In this document: positions 8,279-19,798 of the stretch, in pieces
Numbering within the stretch: position 1 is the stretch's first letter
Layout: every line of letters starts with the position of its first letter
From: Hexactinellida sp. DTS-2022
Taxonomy: Eukaryota > Porifera > Hexactinellida
NCBI GenBank assembly: GCA_028753945.1
Contig: JAPNXP010000008.1
Span: 248,001 to 312,000, forward strand
Direction: 5' to 3'
DNA length: 64,000 nt
Translations under genes and position numbers: made by a program
The notes under the pieces: generated by a model
Seen by the model: the letters and a program-made list of their open reading frames with translations, nothing else
The model's database searches: none
Told to the model about the DNA's origin: nothing

Positions 8279-11200
8279 ATGACAATAGAAATAGAAGCGA
8301 GTGACGTAATTCGTCTAATCCAACAATTCCTGAAAGAAAATAACCTAATGCGCTCTCTTGCTACTCTGCAAGAGGAAACTTCAGTCACACTCAATACAGT
8401 AGATTCTATAGAGAGTTTTGTATCAGAAATAAACCATGGACATTGGGATTCAGTTCTGCTTGCTATTCAATCATTGAAATTACCCGACAATAAGCTTATA
8501 ACATTATACGAACAGATTGTATTGGAATTAATTGAGTTACGAGAGTTGGGAGCCGCGAGAAGTTTGTTGCGAAATACAGATCCAATGTTGATGCTGAAAC
8601 AGCAGCTACCTGAGAGATATCTACACCTGGAGACGCTATTGGGTAAATGGAATTCTATTTTTTATATAGCCAATAGAAATGAACTGTATTGCATTGACTA
8701 TCATTATTTTACTCTGTACTTTGAGGAAAACAATTGTGAAACAAAAAATATAAATTTCGCTGTTTTTTTCTGATAGAAATAGCACAAAAACTTAATTTCG
8801 TGTTTATTTAAAGATTTACTTTTTTATCGGCCAACATCTTTTCGGTATAAAAACCCGGCTTCGCAATGGTAAATATAAAACTTACTTTATTTCCATGCAA
8901 TGAATTGATTAGAATAAATCGGTTTCAACCAGGCTTTCATCCAGGAAAAATTACCCCGGTCCTAAATTTTGTTAGAGCTCGTTCAGTTTTAATTTTGTAC
9001 GCTTAGATTAGTCATCTTGTATTCAGTCTATGGGAGCATCTCTCGATATTGTAGGCCTAGAATCGATTTTTGTACGCCTAGATAAAAATCCTGCCAAATT
9101 ACGCTCCTTTAATTAAAATTTATGATTTTTTGATTTTTTTGGGAAATTTAAATCAATGATTTGAATGAACATAACTCAAATTGTATAATAGTTGCGAATT
9201 TCGCAGTAAGTATACTTTGTAGTATTACGTCGAAATAACTACGATTGAAATAGGTTTCACCATTTTCAAATAGTAAAAATCAACTTTAAATCAATTGATT
9301 TTTATTTTTATTTTATTTTAAAAAATATTATTTTACCATTCCTGCTATTAGGTCGCACTTTCTTCGACCCTAGAGAGGCTTACCCTGACGGAGGCAGCAA
9401 GGAGAAGAGACGTAACGTAATAGCTCAGGAGCTCTCAGGCGAGGTGTCAGTAGTGCCGCCCAGTAGGCTACTGGCGCTACTGGCGCAGTCTATTAAGTGG
9501 CAGCAACACCAGGGATTGCTGCCTCCTGGGTCTAATATAGATGTGTTTAGAGGGAAAGCTGCTCTTAAGGTTTGTGTTGTTTTTACATGTTTTCTAGTTA
9601 TTTAAGAGATCAGGCACTGAGAAAGATGTCTTTTAACAATAACAAAACTAACTCTTAAGCGGAGTCAACTGTATATACAGTGGAATTGCTTTATTAGCAG
9701 CTCTCCTATTAGCAACTTATTTTAAGTACCCAAGCGAGCTTTTTATGTTGTTTCTGTTCCCCTATTAGCAACCAAATTTCATGCAAAATGAGTTGCTAAT
9801 ATAGCAGTTCCACTGTATATATACGTATACACTAGAAACTCGTTAATACGAACACCAACGGACGGTAAAATTTGTTCGCTATTAACCGGAGTAATACTCA
9901 TTGAATAACCATTGTAGGGACCTGATTTTGTGGAACTGTTTGTTCGTCTTATCCGGAAATTCGTATTAACCGTGTTCTTACTAACGAGATTCTACTATTT
10001 TTCCATTTTATAAAATATCTTTAAGGGAACGGAAGAAGACAGATGTCCAACTCAACTTAACAAACTTATAAAGTTCAGTAAGGAATCTCATCCCGAAGTA
10101 GCCGTATTCTCGCCAGACGGTCAATACTTAGTTACGGGATCCGCAGATGGTTTTGTGGAAGTTTGGAATTTCTCTACTGGGAAACTCCGTAAGGATTTGA
10201 AATACCAGAGTCAGGATAATTTTATGTTAATGGAGGAATGTGTGTTGTGTCTCGCGTTCTCGAGAGATAGTGAGATGCTAGCTAGCGGAAGTAAAGACGG
10301 GAAAATTAAAGTTTGGAAGGTAACAAATCAAGGAATTATCAAGGAACACTTTCTGAAATGGTTTACCACCTTTATAGTGATGATGACGTTACGAAAAATC
10401 TAAAATTACAGCTTTGCCGATAGCATGTTCTTTTGGAGGCACTATAAACCACCCAAATTGAGAATCCTTATATAGAGCTGAGCTCTAGTAGAGTTCAGAT
10501 TTTTTCCCATACTAAAACCCCAGGCTTACTTTCTAAAGGTCAATTTCAAAGTTTGGGGGAAAATGACCTTTCTCAGTGCCTGATTACACATTCTGAAAAA
10601 CTGAACTCTACTAGAGCTGAGCTCTATATAAGTAATTTGCTTTCCGAAACACCTTTCTGAAATGGTTTACCACCTTTATATTGATGATGACGTGTCGAAA
10701 AATCTAAAATTACAGCTTTGCCGATTGTATGTTCTTTTGGAGGCACTACAAACCACCCAAATTTGAGTGCCTTCAAGAGGAACATGCTGTCGGCACAGAT
10801 GTAATTTTAGATTTTTAGTTCGTATCTTCTCCAGTCTAACAGTATACACTGTACTGTACAGTCTCGTTAATAGGAACACGGATAAGAAGTATAGGGAATC
10901 ACATTATTTTATCGCAACATATTTTGTTACAAATATACATTGTGTATACTATTACAGTAAAACCTTCAGTAGTGAACAACCTGGGGACCAGAAATAAGGT
11001 TCACTTTTGCGAAGTATTTACTTTTCATGATTTATCATAATGTGTCTAAAGTAATGGGGAAGATTTGGGACCGAGAAAAAGTGTTCATATTTTGGAGGTT
11101 TTACTGTATTTACCAACATTTGTTACTTATTTAGATCCAAACAGGACAATGTCTACGGCGTTTCGAACGTGCACATTTTGGTCCAACTCTCCATCTCTCT

Positions 11201-14200
11201 TTCAGCAGAGATTCAAGTCAAATCCTATCAACTTCTTCAGACAAAACTATTCGTATGCACGGTCTTAGATCCGGAAAAGCTATAAAGGAATTCAAAGGCC
11301 ACACGAGTGCAGTTAATACGGCGTTTTTCCTATCAGATTCTAATAATATTCTTTCCTGTGGATTAGATGGTACTATAAGAATGTGGAGTATTAAAACCAC
11401 TGAATGCATTGCACAGTTCAAAGGTAATGAGATTCCCAATATGCAGTAGACTCTCGTTAGTACGAACACCAAGGAATTTTTAATGTTACAATGGTATAAT
11501 AATAGTTACCAAGTGTATTATGCACAAATTAACTAATAATCAGCTAGTTTAAGTGGGAATTTCTATTTACGATATCTCTCAGCGATACAAAAGTCTTGTT
11601 GTTGTCCAAAATTAGTCAACGAATATCCGTTTCAATCTAATATTCGTCCAAACGAATATTCGGTATATTCGTTTCAGCCCTACAAGTTATATTTATAGTA
11701 ATTATAATATGACACAGTTGAGTGCAGTTTGTTATTAACAACTAATTACAAACAAATTAACAAAGTAGATACATACTATATGGGAATAATACAAGAGTAA
11801 TATGAATAGTAGACTAGAGCTGTCATAACAGTAGCATGCATCAGAGTCTCTGTATACAGTTATTATCCTTCATGTCACAGTACGTTATGTAGCCTGACTG
11901 CTCTATGAATAGTCCTGTCGGTCTGCAGATCTGACACAGTTCTGTTCCCTCCTCGAGGATACTCTCTATGTACACACCCTCTGTATTAAACACCTTTATG
12001 GCATTGTCCCAAAAGTCTGAGATGTATAATTTGACCTCCCCCGTGACTACATTAATATAGACAGAAAAGTGGTACGCCTCTGTAATCTGGTTTTCTGTAA
12101 TCACGGAACAAATTAGTTCTTCTAAGGAGAATATCTGGAGAGGAGATGGTGACCCCGTGAAAAGACAGGCCATGACATTACTAGCAGCTTTCATGTCCTG
12201 CAACCATGGATATCTGCTCGCTTTCTTGTGGCTGGTCTCGTAGCGCATAACCTGCAGAGGGTACTCTCTCTCTACGCGGTTGGTGTCCGTGTTAATCAGC
12301 AGCAGACTCGGTGCTACAGTCCCCACATACAGATTATCCTTGTTGCTGGCTGTGCAGCTTATCTGAGGGATAGCGATTGGAGTCTTGTCTTCCATGTCAA
12401 CTATTTCAGAACCTTCCCATGTCAGTATGAATTGTATTAATACATCCTTGAAGCTTACATATAGGCATCCCTTGAAGTAGGTTAGTGACACAGGAGTATC
12501 GTATTTGTCTTCATAAAAGGAACCCCTGCACGCTAGATCACTCATTCTGTACCATAATACTCTGTGTCCGTATCCGTCTGCTACTATTATTGATTTTTCA
12601 ACAACAATGACAGAAGCTGGGGTGACTAAATTGATCTGCCAATTCCCTCCTCTATCAATGCCAGATGCCGTGGGTATGTTCCTCTCTTGCATTGGCGGAG
12701 CTATTGCAATTGGAATTTTATTAATGTGAATGGCTACCGAAGGAATGTCGATTCTGTTGTTGAAATAGTGTCGTATCTTTCTAAGAATAATGTCGTATAT
12801 TGTCTTCAGCAGCTCATCATCTTGGTTCTTGTCAACAAGGTACTCGAGGCTCCGTGCGTCTCTGTACAGATCTCTCAGTTCTGTGAAAGAGAAGTTTACT
12901 CTCTTCTCAATTTCCTCATATGAACTCTTGAACAATTTAAGATGTTTGTCCATATCACTCGAATTAGTAACAACTTTTAGCTTTCGAATCGCTAATGCAC
13001 TCTCTGTATTCAACCTGTTAAGTCGTGAGTCGTATTCCTGATGGGATATCCCCCCGGGCAGTAGGTCCCTATCGGACAGGTTCAGAGGTTTCATGTCCTC
13101 CTCTATTCCGGGATGCACGAAGAATATAAATTCTCCTTTTATTACGTGTGTCATTCCCTGTCTCATAATATTAGAACACCAGGGCTCCGGTATGGGATAG
13201 GTTCTTAGCTTTAGGATCTCAGCTTGCAATTGCTTAACCAGTGACTGATACTTCTTGATAATATTATCCCATATTATTGCCGGGATAAAGTTACTCTCTG
13301 GGTCTTCTTTAATGATCTGAAGCTTTCTTATTTTCCCTTTAGCAGTTTCCCTCCACATAATCATGGTAGGTAGCGTCCATAGCTCGGGCTCGGCCAGTGT
13401 GCTCTCTATCAGGAATATGCTGTCACTGAAATCATCTGAGAAATAGTTGTTAATGAAAATATTCGTAATTTGCTTCATTTGGGAATCAAACTTTTCTAAC
13501 AGAGTTTGTTTTATGGATACTCTGATACTTTTGTTAAACTGTAACTTTTCGATCACTTTATTTGCTCTTATTAATTTTATTCCAATCTCTGCAACAATAC
13601 TTTTATTTCTTTTTCCTGCCATCAAGCATATACTGTCCATATCACGAGTAGCACTCGCTATATCTCTATACAGCTCTAGTATCAGTCGATAGCTATCCTC
13701 TATAGAGGTTCGTGTCTGCTTTGACAGTATGGCAGCCTTCTTAGTGTAGTACAGTGTGTTTATTTCCAATTGCAATACATTGCATAATTGCTCCATTCCT
13801 TCCGAACTTATTTTATTAATGTTCATGGATTTAAAGGATTTCAGTTTCTGTTGGTACTGACCAATCAGTTTTTCTTCTTTTGTCTTAAATTCTGAACTTT
13901 GTGTTGCCATTTGTTTGTTTTGTTTAGGTTTTGTTTTGTTTTCTATTCTATCTCTCTCTAGTATTTATATGTTTCAAACTAGACTAGGAAACGTGTTAGT
14001 TCCAATTACATAATACAAAAATACAGTATTATAAATGAAAGCTTTCAATGGAATTCATATGATTTAATTCACAAAAATTGTATTCATTTTGAGACGCCAT
14101 TACTTCATATAGAAAGTGTATTAATTCATATAGAAAGTGTATTAATTCATATAGAAAGTGTATTACTACCTAATTCATATAGAAAGTGTATTACTTACTA

Positions 14201-17200
14201 CCTATTTCATATAGAAAGTGTTTATTTGTGAAACTAAAAGGAAACAGTTATTGTTCACGAACAGAAAATATTATTATTTAAAACCAGTGTACGTACCACA
14301 AAATGAAATCTTGATGGTGGCTAAAAAATACTATCCACAATTTATGGTGGATTAGTTAAGCCACCAAAGCAAAGGCAAAATTTGGTGGTTTAAGAAAGAT
14401 TTTTGGTGGCTAATGCCACTAATTTGGATTCGTTCCCCTTATCCGTGTGGTAAGTAGTATAGTAGATTCTAGTTATTACGAACACCAGGGGACCGTCGAA
14501 ATACTACTTTCGTATTATCCAGAAGTTCGTATTAACCGAAGTAACCTGCATGCATGTGTAAAGCATAATTAATAATTAGGCAATTAACTTTGTATTCCTT
14601 AACTAATTCTTCGTCTTATCCGTGTTCCTATTAACGAGGGTCTACTGTAATTGTGTGTGATAAATACAATATACTCTTGTTAATACGAACACCAGGGGAC
14701 AGTCAATTGTAATCATATTAACCAGATTCACTTGCATCTATTTGTATGTATAGGCTAGGTGAATTAAACTTTGTATTACTTAACTAGTATTTCTATTAAC
14801 GAGAGTCCTATTAATGAGAGTTCACTGTATGTATATTATCTATCCATTATAGGTCCCAAGCACTTCGTTATAACGAGAATTCACTGTATGTATATTATCT
14901 ACACACTGTTCTCTCTAATAGTCCACCAGTGGGCAATTGGCCAAAAGTGGACTATTAGAGAATATGGACTATTACAGATATTAAATAGTTGATTTGGACA
15001 AGTAAATATGTGGACTATTAGAGAAGTGGACAATTAGAGAGAACAGACTGTATCCATTATAGGTCCAAAGCACTTCGTTATAACGAGAGTCTACTGTATG
15101 TATATTTTCTATTCATTATAGGTCCCAAACACTTCGTTATAACGAGAGTCTACTGTATGTATATTATCTATTCATTATAGGTCCCAAACACTTCGTTATA
15201 ACTAGAGTCTACTGTATGTATATTATCTATTCATTATAGGTCCCAAACACTTCGTTATAACGAGAATTCACTGTATATTATCTATCCATTATAGGTCCCA
15301 AGCACTTCGTTATAACGAGAGTCTACTGTATGTATATTCTCTATTCATTATAGGTCCCAAGCACTTCGTTATAATGAGTGTCTACTGTATATATATTGAT
15401 TCTCTATTCATTATAGGTCCACTGGGGCCTACTGGCGTGGAGCTTGCTATAAACTGTATAGCGATGTTACCTCGGACCTCTGACCAGTATGTGGTGTGCA
15501 GTAGGACTAACGTGGTTGTTGTTATGAATCTACAGGGAATGTCAGTCAAGTCATATAGCTCTGGTACAGTTATTAGATACATTCAAAGGCTTATTTTATA
15601 GAGCATCCTTATATGTAGAAGGTCTATTTCTAGACTGTCTATAAAAGCTAGTATTGTAAAAAGGTCGGAAATTTTCCGGAAATTTTACATGGAAAAATTA
15701 TTATACTATATACAGTCGACTCCGCTTAATTGGGTCACATCGGGACCAGGTCATTTTGACCCGATTAAGCGGAGAAACCGATTAACCGAAAATATTTTAA
15801 GCCAAACTGTAATTCCGTCCCATAAATCCGGTGAAATTTTGACCCTATTAAGCGGAGAAACCGATTAACCGGTGTCCCGATTAAGCGGAGTCTACTGTAC
15901 CTAGTTTTTTTAATTTTTGATAAACCATATCTATAATGTAGAGTTGTTACTGTGCGCTTGTTATTTTTCCTCATGACAGTCTAACTTAAGTAGCACAAAA
16001 ATTTTGGCAATTTAAAATAAAGTTCCTAAGCATAATTTGAAATTATGTAATCTTTCCAGAAATTTCCATAGAAAACAAATTTTTTGGATTTTACAACACT
16101 AATAAAAGCCCATACAAGTAAAGCTAAAATTTTTGTAGACCGTCTATAAATTCTGTAGACCAAAAGCCCTGCCGTCTATGGGTAATACTAATGTATATGT
16201 AAGAAAACCTGGTCTAGAAATAGAGTCTACATATAAGTTATTTCTATTTGATAGTGGTTAAGCATAATTATAATAATTAGAATAGTCCATACATTATATT
16301 GCGAGTTCTACTGTATAAGTAATTCCTAAATTTGTATTTAACTCAAGGTTTCACCCATAGTTAGAAATAAATGTACCATTTTTTGAATTTGAAATTTCTC
16401 CGCTTAATCGGGTCAAAGCAACCTGGTCCCGAGGTGACTCTATTAAGCGGAGTCGACTGTATATTGAATATACAGTCGACTCGATTAATAATCACCTCGG
16501 GACCAGGTTGCTTTGACCCGATTAAGCGGAGAAATCTATTAACCGGTGGTTCTATTAAGCGGAGTCGACTGTACATACAATTACCTCTATGGGCTATAAT
16601 GAATATACGGTTATAAGCACACCGGTTATAAGAACATATCGGATATAAGAAACTATGTTGGAAAACGGTTGCCATATACCCTATATAATTTATGTCGGTT
16701 ATAAGCACATAAGTGCAGTTCCCGACGATGTGCTTATAACCGGCATCCACTATATTTCCAGGCAAGAGAAGGAAAGGAGAATTCAATTGCTCCTGTTTGT
16801 CTCCACAAGGGGAATGGATATATTGTGTGGGAGAAGATAATGTGTTATACTGCTTCAGTACAAGTACTGGCAAACTAGAGCATACACTCACTGTGATAGA
16901 GCCTCAGAATAAATCTACTGCTGTTAGTACTGAAACGGAATCTGCAATGGATACAAGCAAAGGTTAACTTTTGTATATATAGCGTATTTCTCCGAATTGT
17001 TTCGTGGACCAAATTTACTCTCATTTTTTGAAAAATCCAGGAAATAATTTTCAGGTGCATTCTAACAGTAGTAAACATACCGTAAACATACCGAAATTGT
17101 TTATTTTATACTTCAATTATCAACTAATGGATAGTAATTGTATGGAGCATAGAATTAAAAGTACCTAGATAATAAGAAGTTATCATACAAATTCCATTTT

Positions 17201-17822
17201 ATTGACCCTGCGCTTATTCTGGCAAATACGTTAAATTTTGTCATAATTATTATTGTGATAGTTGAAAACAAAATCCATTTTGAACAGAATTCTGTGTACA
17301 CTCGATAGTACGAGCATCAGGGGACCGTCTAAATTCGTTCGCCCTATCTGGAATTTATATTAACCAATATCATTTGTATTGAAAAGGCTTTGAAGGTACC
17401 GAAATAGTGTTTGTATTAACGAGGTTCTACTGTAAATGCTCTAAATCCTTGGAGAGTTGGCAAGTCTTAAATAACTTTTTGTCTACAGTATAACCTCGTT
17501 AGTACGAAACTATTTCAGTCCCCTTCAAAGCCTTCAATACAATTTATATTGGTTAATACGAATTCCGGATATGGCGAACACATTTGACGGTCCCTTGATG
17601 TTCATACTAACGAAGTTCTACAGTATATAAAGAAGTTTATAATTTATTTCTATTTTAGAGGCTCCCAAATTACCCCCGGGCACTCCTGATATAATAACTA
17701 ACCCAGACCTATCCAATGACGTAATGGAACCTAATCGCGTGCTTGGAATAACACACCATCCGCATCAGAACATAATCGCTACTTATACAACAGATGGGGA
17801 ACTGCATCTGTGGAGACCTTAG
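8279..17822 (+). CDS. SMU1: SMU1, WD40 spliceosome protein (7 exons)
   Basis: SMU1 acts with RED (IK) in the spliceosomal B complex. Predicted exons: 8279-8642, 9352-9569, 10026-10319, 11135-11423, 15417-15563, 16762-16962, 17659-17822, all GT-AG and in frame, 558 residues (human about 513). The N-terminus [20 protein letters not shown] is the LisH motif, followed by the CTLH-type segment ([33 protein letters not shown]). Exon 2 holds the [10 protein letters not shown] and [13 protein letters not shown] linker. WD repeats follow ([38 protein letters not shown]), ending [10 protein letters not shown] and LHLWRP. An insertion of about 48 residues (about 483-531), low-complexity and Pro/Ser/Thr-rich, replaces a four-residue turn between the last two blades of the human protein. 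Intron 4 is 4.0 kb and carries a nested gene; the other introns are filled with MITEs. Confidence 0.93.
9678..9815. mobile_element. MITE family D, full copy
   Basis: 138 bp in SMU1 intron 2, TA-flanked, with ends reading CAGTGGAATTGC and CAGTGGAACTGC when both are read inward. Related elements with CTATTAGCAA blocks lie near 5431, 6690, 7900 and 19195. Confidence 0.75.
9830..10001. mobile_element. MITE family C in SMU1 intron 2
   Basis: An inverted-orientation copy of family C ending about 24 bp before the exon 3 acceptor (AG at 10024-10025). One end has lost its last bases. Confidence 0.7.
10353..10815. repeat. Repeat interrupted by MITE family H
   Basis: Two near-copies of a block beginning TTTCTGAAATGGTTTACCAC (10353 and 10658) lie either side of a family H element (10467-10632). 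The second copy continues into an inverted segment, so the outer unit is itself a hairpin. In SMU1 intron 3. Confidence 0.6.
10467..10632. mobile_element. MITE family H, copy 1
   Basis: 166 bp with terminal inverted repeats of about 32 bp that begin CTTATATAGAGCTGAGCTCT. A second copy at 19541-19705 has different bases in the repeat (GAGCTTTGTAGAG in place of GAGCTCTAGTAGAG), but both its arms carry the change, so the arms vary together. Confidence 0.8.
10955..11106. mobile_element. MITE family F in SMU1 intron 3
   Basis: 152 bp with TA flanks; left end CAGTAAAACCTTCAGTAGTG and right end the inverse of CAGTAAAACCTCCAAAATAT. It ends 28 bp before the exon 4 acceptor AG. Confidence 0.75.
11841..13910 (-). 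CDS. Helical/NHL-like propeller protein nested in SMU1 intron 4
   Basis: An intronless 689-residue gene lying wholly inside SMU1 intron 4 on the opposite strand. Residues 1 to about 380 are predicted helical, rich in Lys/Glu/Leu, with coiled-coil character ([27 protein letters not shown]). From about residue 410 the sequence looks like a beta-propeller with NHL-like strands ([55 protein letters not shown]) and ends NNCIQRL, recalling the NNCLQIF end of the NHL genes at 45-64 kb. No RING or B-box is seen. It is probably a distant member of that coiled-coil/NHL group; function unknown. The start is the first ATG of the frame, 6 codons before KTKEEKL. Confidence 0.75.
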   Translation of the reverse strand: MATQSSEFKTKEEKLIGQYQQKLKSFKSMNINKISSEGMEQLCNVLQLEINTLYYTKKAAILSKQTRTSIEDSYRLILELYRDIASATRDMDSICLMAGKRNKSIVAEIGIKLIRANKVIEKLQFNKSIRVSIKQTLLEKFDSQMKQITNIFINNYFSDDFSDSIFLIESTLAEPELWTLPTMIMWRETAKGKIRKLQIIKEDPESNFIPAIIWDNIIKKYQSLVKQLQAEILKLRTYPIPEPWCSNIMRQGMTHVIKGEFIFFVHPGIEEDMKPLNLSDRDLLPGGISHQEYDSRLNRLNTESALAIRKLKVVTNSSDMDKHLKLFKSSYEEIEKRVNFSFTELRDLYRDARSLEYLVDKNQDDELLKTIYDIILRKIRHYFNNRIDIPSVAIHINKIPIAIAPPMQERNIPTASGIDRGGNWQINLVTPASVIVVEKSIIVADGYGHRVLWYRMSDLACRGSFYEDKYDTPVSLTYFKGCLYVSFKDVLIQFILTWEGSEIVDMEDKTPIAIPQISCTASNKDNLYVGTVAPSLLLINTDTNRVEREYPLQVMRYETSHKKASRYPWLQDMKAASNVMACLFTGSPSPLQIFSLEELICSVITENQITEAYHFSVYINVVTGEVKLYISDFWDNAIKVFNTEGVYIESILEEGTELCQICRPTGLFIEQSGYITYCDMKDNNCIQRL
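14103..14222. repeat. Minisatellite, unit about 20-30 bp
   Basis: Five tandem copies of TCATATAGAAAGTGTATTA with variable spacers, between the nested gene's promoter side and the MITE cluster of SMU1 intron 4. Confidence 0.85.
14463..14828. mobile_element. Two diverged MITE family C elements
   Basis: Two adjacent remnants (about 14463-14650 and 14672-14828) with TACGAACACCAGGGGAC near the left and ATTAACGAGAGTCCTATTAA-type right ends, in SMU1 intron 4. Confidence 0.55.
14829..15416. repeat. Tandem array of a 59-bp MITE-end unit abutting SMU1 exon 5
   Basis: Seven units of about 59 bp, each reading roughly TGTATATTATCTATTCATTA, then TAGGTCCCAAGCACTTCG, then TTATAACGAGAGTCTACTGTA. The second part of each unit is the inverted end of family A. 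The last partial unit runs straight into exon 5: its TTCATTATAG is the acceptor and GTCC the first exon bases. Every upstream unit therefore repeats the same AG-GTCC acceptor-like site. One unit is interrupted by a family G element. Confidence 0.88.
14902..15050. mobile_element. MITE family G with TA target duplication
   Basis: 149 bp inserted in unit 2 of the 59-bp array. The ends are CACACTGTTCTCTCTAATAG and the inverse of CAGTCTGTTCTCTCTAATTG. TA lies on both sides, and comparison with uninterrupted units (CTATCCATTATAG) shows the empty site, confirming a TA duplication. Confidence 0.85.
15713..15897. mobile_element. MITE family B in SMU1 intron 5
   Basis: Complete 185-bp copy, TA-flanked, CAGTCGACTCCGCTTAATTG at the left. 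Farther right the intron holds a repeat (16120-16240) related to 2591-2690. Confidence 0.8.
16390..16571. mobile_element. Two adjacent MITE family B copies
   Basis: A half element (16390-16459) and a short full element (16473-16571) meet around a TATATTGAATATA spacer. A different TA-type element with GGTTATAAGCAC inverted ends follows to about 16755, just before the exon 6 acceptor. Confidence 0.75.
17292..17625. mobile_element. Two MITE family C remnants in SMU1 intron 6
   Basis: Elements at about 17292-17434 and 17487-17625 share ACCTCGTTAGTACGAA-type ends and an internal CTTCAAAGCC block. Confidence 0.6.
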
Positions 17823-18589
17823 TTCTAAGTTATGTATGTTATTTACTGTTATTAGTTATTGACTTCATATATTTCATGTTTTGGGTGGCCAATTTCGCAC
17901 GGATATATCCGGTTAATTTCGCAATACAGTAGAACTTCGTTAGTAGGAACACCAAAGGACCGTCAAAATGCGTTCGCCTTATCTGGAATTCGTATTAACC
18001 GATATCATTTGTAATGAAGAGGCTTTGAAGGGGATTAAATTGTGTTCGTACTAACCGGAATTTTGTATTAACTGTGTCGTACTAACGAAGTTCTACTGAA
18101 TTAAGTTTTTTAATAGGAATTATTTCTATACCTTTTCTGATGTAATTCTCATGGACTAGCAAGGTCATTTTTAACACCAAAATTAATCTTTGGGAAACTT
18201 CTTGAAAGGCGTTTATGTAGCCCTTACAGTAAAATGATGAGTTTTAGTCTAACACAAAATTTCCCATACTTGTATTTACTTTGCTTATATGAATCAGCAT
18301 TTGTTAATTTGTTAGTACATCCCAAACTTAAATTTAATAAAGTAAACTCTCGTTATGCTTGGGACCTGTAAATTCCTTCGTTATATCCCGATAATCGTTT
18401 AATAATTAATGCATTTAGTGCTCTAGGGGTAAATCTCCATTTTGTTATAAGCAGTTATTTCGTTATATCCGACTTCATTATAACGGGAGTTCACTGTATT
18501 TTCACAGTGAATTGGTCATTTCATAGTTTAATGTACAGAATTCAGATATATACATTACCCAGTACAATTGTTAACTTATTACACATTCT
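17823..18589. other. Intergenic between SMU1 and NDUFA4-like gene 1
   Basis: The two genes converge. The space holds a family C element (about 17936-18100) and a shortened family A copy (18341-18496, left end partly deleted). No other feature seen. Confidence 0.6.
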
Positions 18590-18883
18590 CTATTGTCTGT
18601 AATCAGGTCTCCTGTCTCCCTCATCTCTGTATATACCACTTTTCCTGTTAACCACATCATAGAACTTTAATACTGTTCCTGGTTTAACTCTTTCCCATGG
18701 TCTCGTATCTTTCTTTCTATCAAATGTAACTTCTGGATGAAATAGTGCCCATCTACCTAGAGCCATTGCCGCTAATGAAATACCTGTCATTGTTATCATA
18801 GCTAATGGCCAGAGGGGTGTGTGATGTCTTATTGTTCTAGCTGCTAACTTTATAACATCTTTAGAAGATTTAATTTCATCCAT
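18590..18883 (-). CDS. NDUFA4: NDUFA4/COXFA4-like respiratory subunit, paralogue 1
   Basis: A 97-residue single-exon gene. NDUFA4 was first assigned to complex I and is now regarded as a peripheral subunit of cytochrome c oxidase in the inner mitochondrial membrane. Family marks: an N-terminal RTIRHHTPLWPLAMI stretch, one transmembrane helix (about residues 26-46, MITMTGISLAAMALGRWALF), then P-E-V-x-F-D-R-K, PWERVKPG and KFYDV, matching the human P-D-V-x-W-D-R, PWNK and KFYSV order. It ends RRPDYRQ (human RPDF). It is divergently oriented to its paralogue at 19799. It has a longer N-terminus (DEIKSSKDVIKLA) than paralogue 2. Confidence 0.85.
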   Translation of the reverse strand: MDEIKSSKDVIKLAARTIRHHTPLWPLAMITMTGISLAAMALGRWALFHPEVTFDRKKDTRPWERVKPGTVLKFYDVVNRKSGIYRDEGDRRPDYRQ

Positions 18884-19798
18884 TTTCAGTGTGATTAATA
18901 CATATTATCCTATTTACCCCACACTTTATAATACAGGAAGTGAGACTATTTGTAGAGAGGTTAAACTGATTGGTTGCTGGGCTTTTGGAATTCACTGAAA
19001 ATATTTAATGTATTTGTGCAACACACATTAATTGGGTCATTTTATATTTAATTGTGATTGTTTGCAATTAAATATGAGGACCATATGATCACGACTACTT
19101 TCGTAATATAAATCTTGTTTTTGACAGTAAACTTTGTTAGTACGAACAGGTTAATAATACGATATTCCACAAGATTATCAATACATAATGTACAGTGGTG
19201 TTCGCCTAATAGTAATTGCTCTAATACAAATATTATTGCTGTTCTCAAGTGATTAAGTTCCCCTGTTAGCAAGCAAATTTCCTTCAAAATACGACTTTCT
19301 ATAACGCGATTTAACATTGCAATAAATGAATACGAAAACTATTAATAACTTATAACTTATTAATTAATAAATTAATAATATATATCATATGACATAGATG
19401 CCCTGGGGTCCAAAGTATAAATAGAAAAAAATCACTCATTTTCAATTCAAATTAAATTAAATTCACTTTCACTTTCACTTTCAATTGGAAACTGTATTTA
19501 AATATCATATATATTATTTATTTATTAATTAATGGGAATCCTTATATAGAGCTGAGCTTTGTAGAGTTCAGATTTTTTCCCATACTAAAAGCCCAGACTT
19601 ACTTTCTAAAGGTCAATTTCAAACTCTGGAAAAAAACTGATCTTTCTCAGTGCATGAATACACATAGTGAAAAACTGAACTCTACAAAGCTCAGCTCTAT
19701 ATAAGTAATTTCTTAATTAATTAAACAACTGTTACGTGATATTAGTCCTAATTAACCTATTTTACTGACTTCACAATTAGCATTAGTAATACATCGAT
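18884..19798. other. Intergenic between divergent NDUFA4-like genes
   Basis: 915 bp that must contain both promoters. It holds a family D-like remnant (about 19195-19310) and a complete family H MITE (19541-19705). The stretch 19390-19500 has TTTCACTTTCACTTTCAATTGGAA, also found near 716-768. Confidence 0.6.
19541..19705. mobile_element. MITE family H, copy 2
   Basis: 165 bp with inverted ends CTTATATAGAGCTGAGCTTT and its complement. About 80% similar to 10467-10632 by eye, with paired changes in the two arms. Confidence 0.8.
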
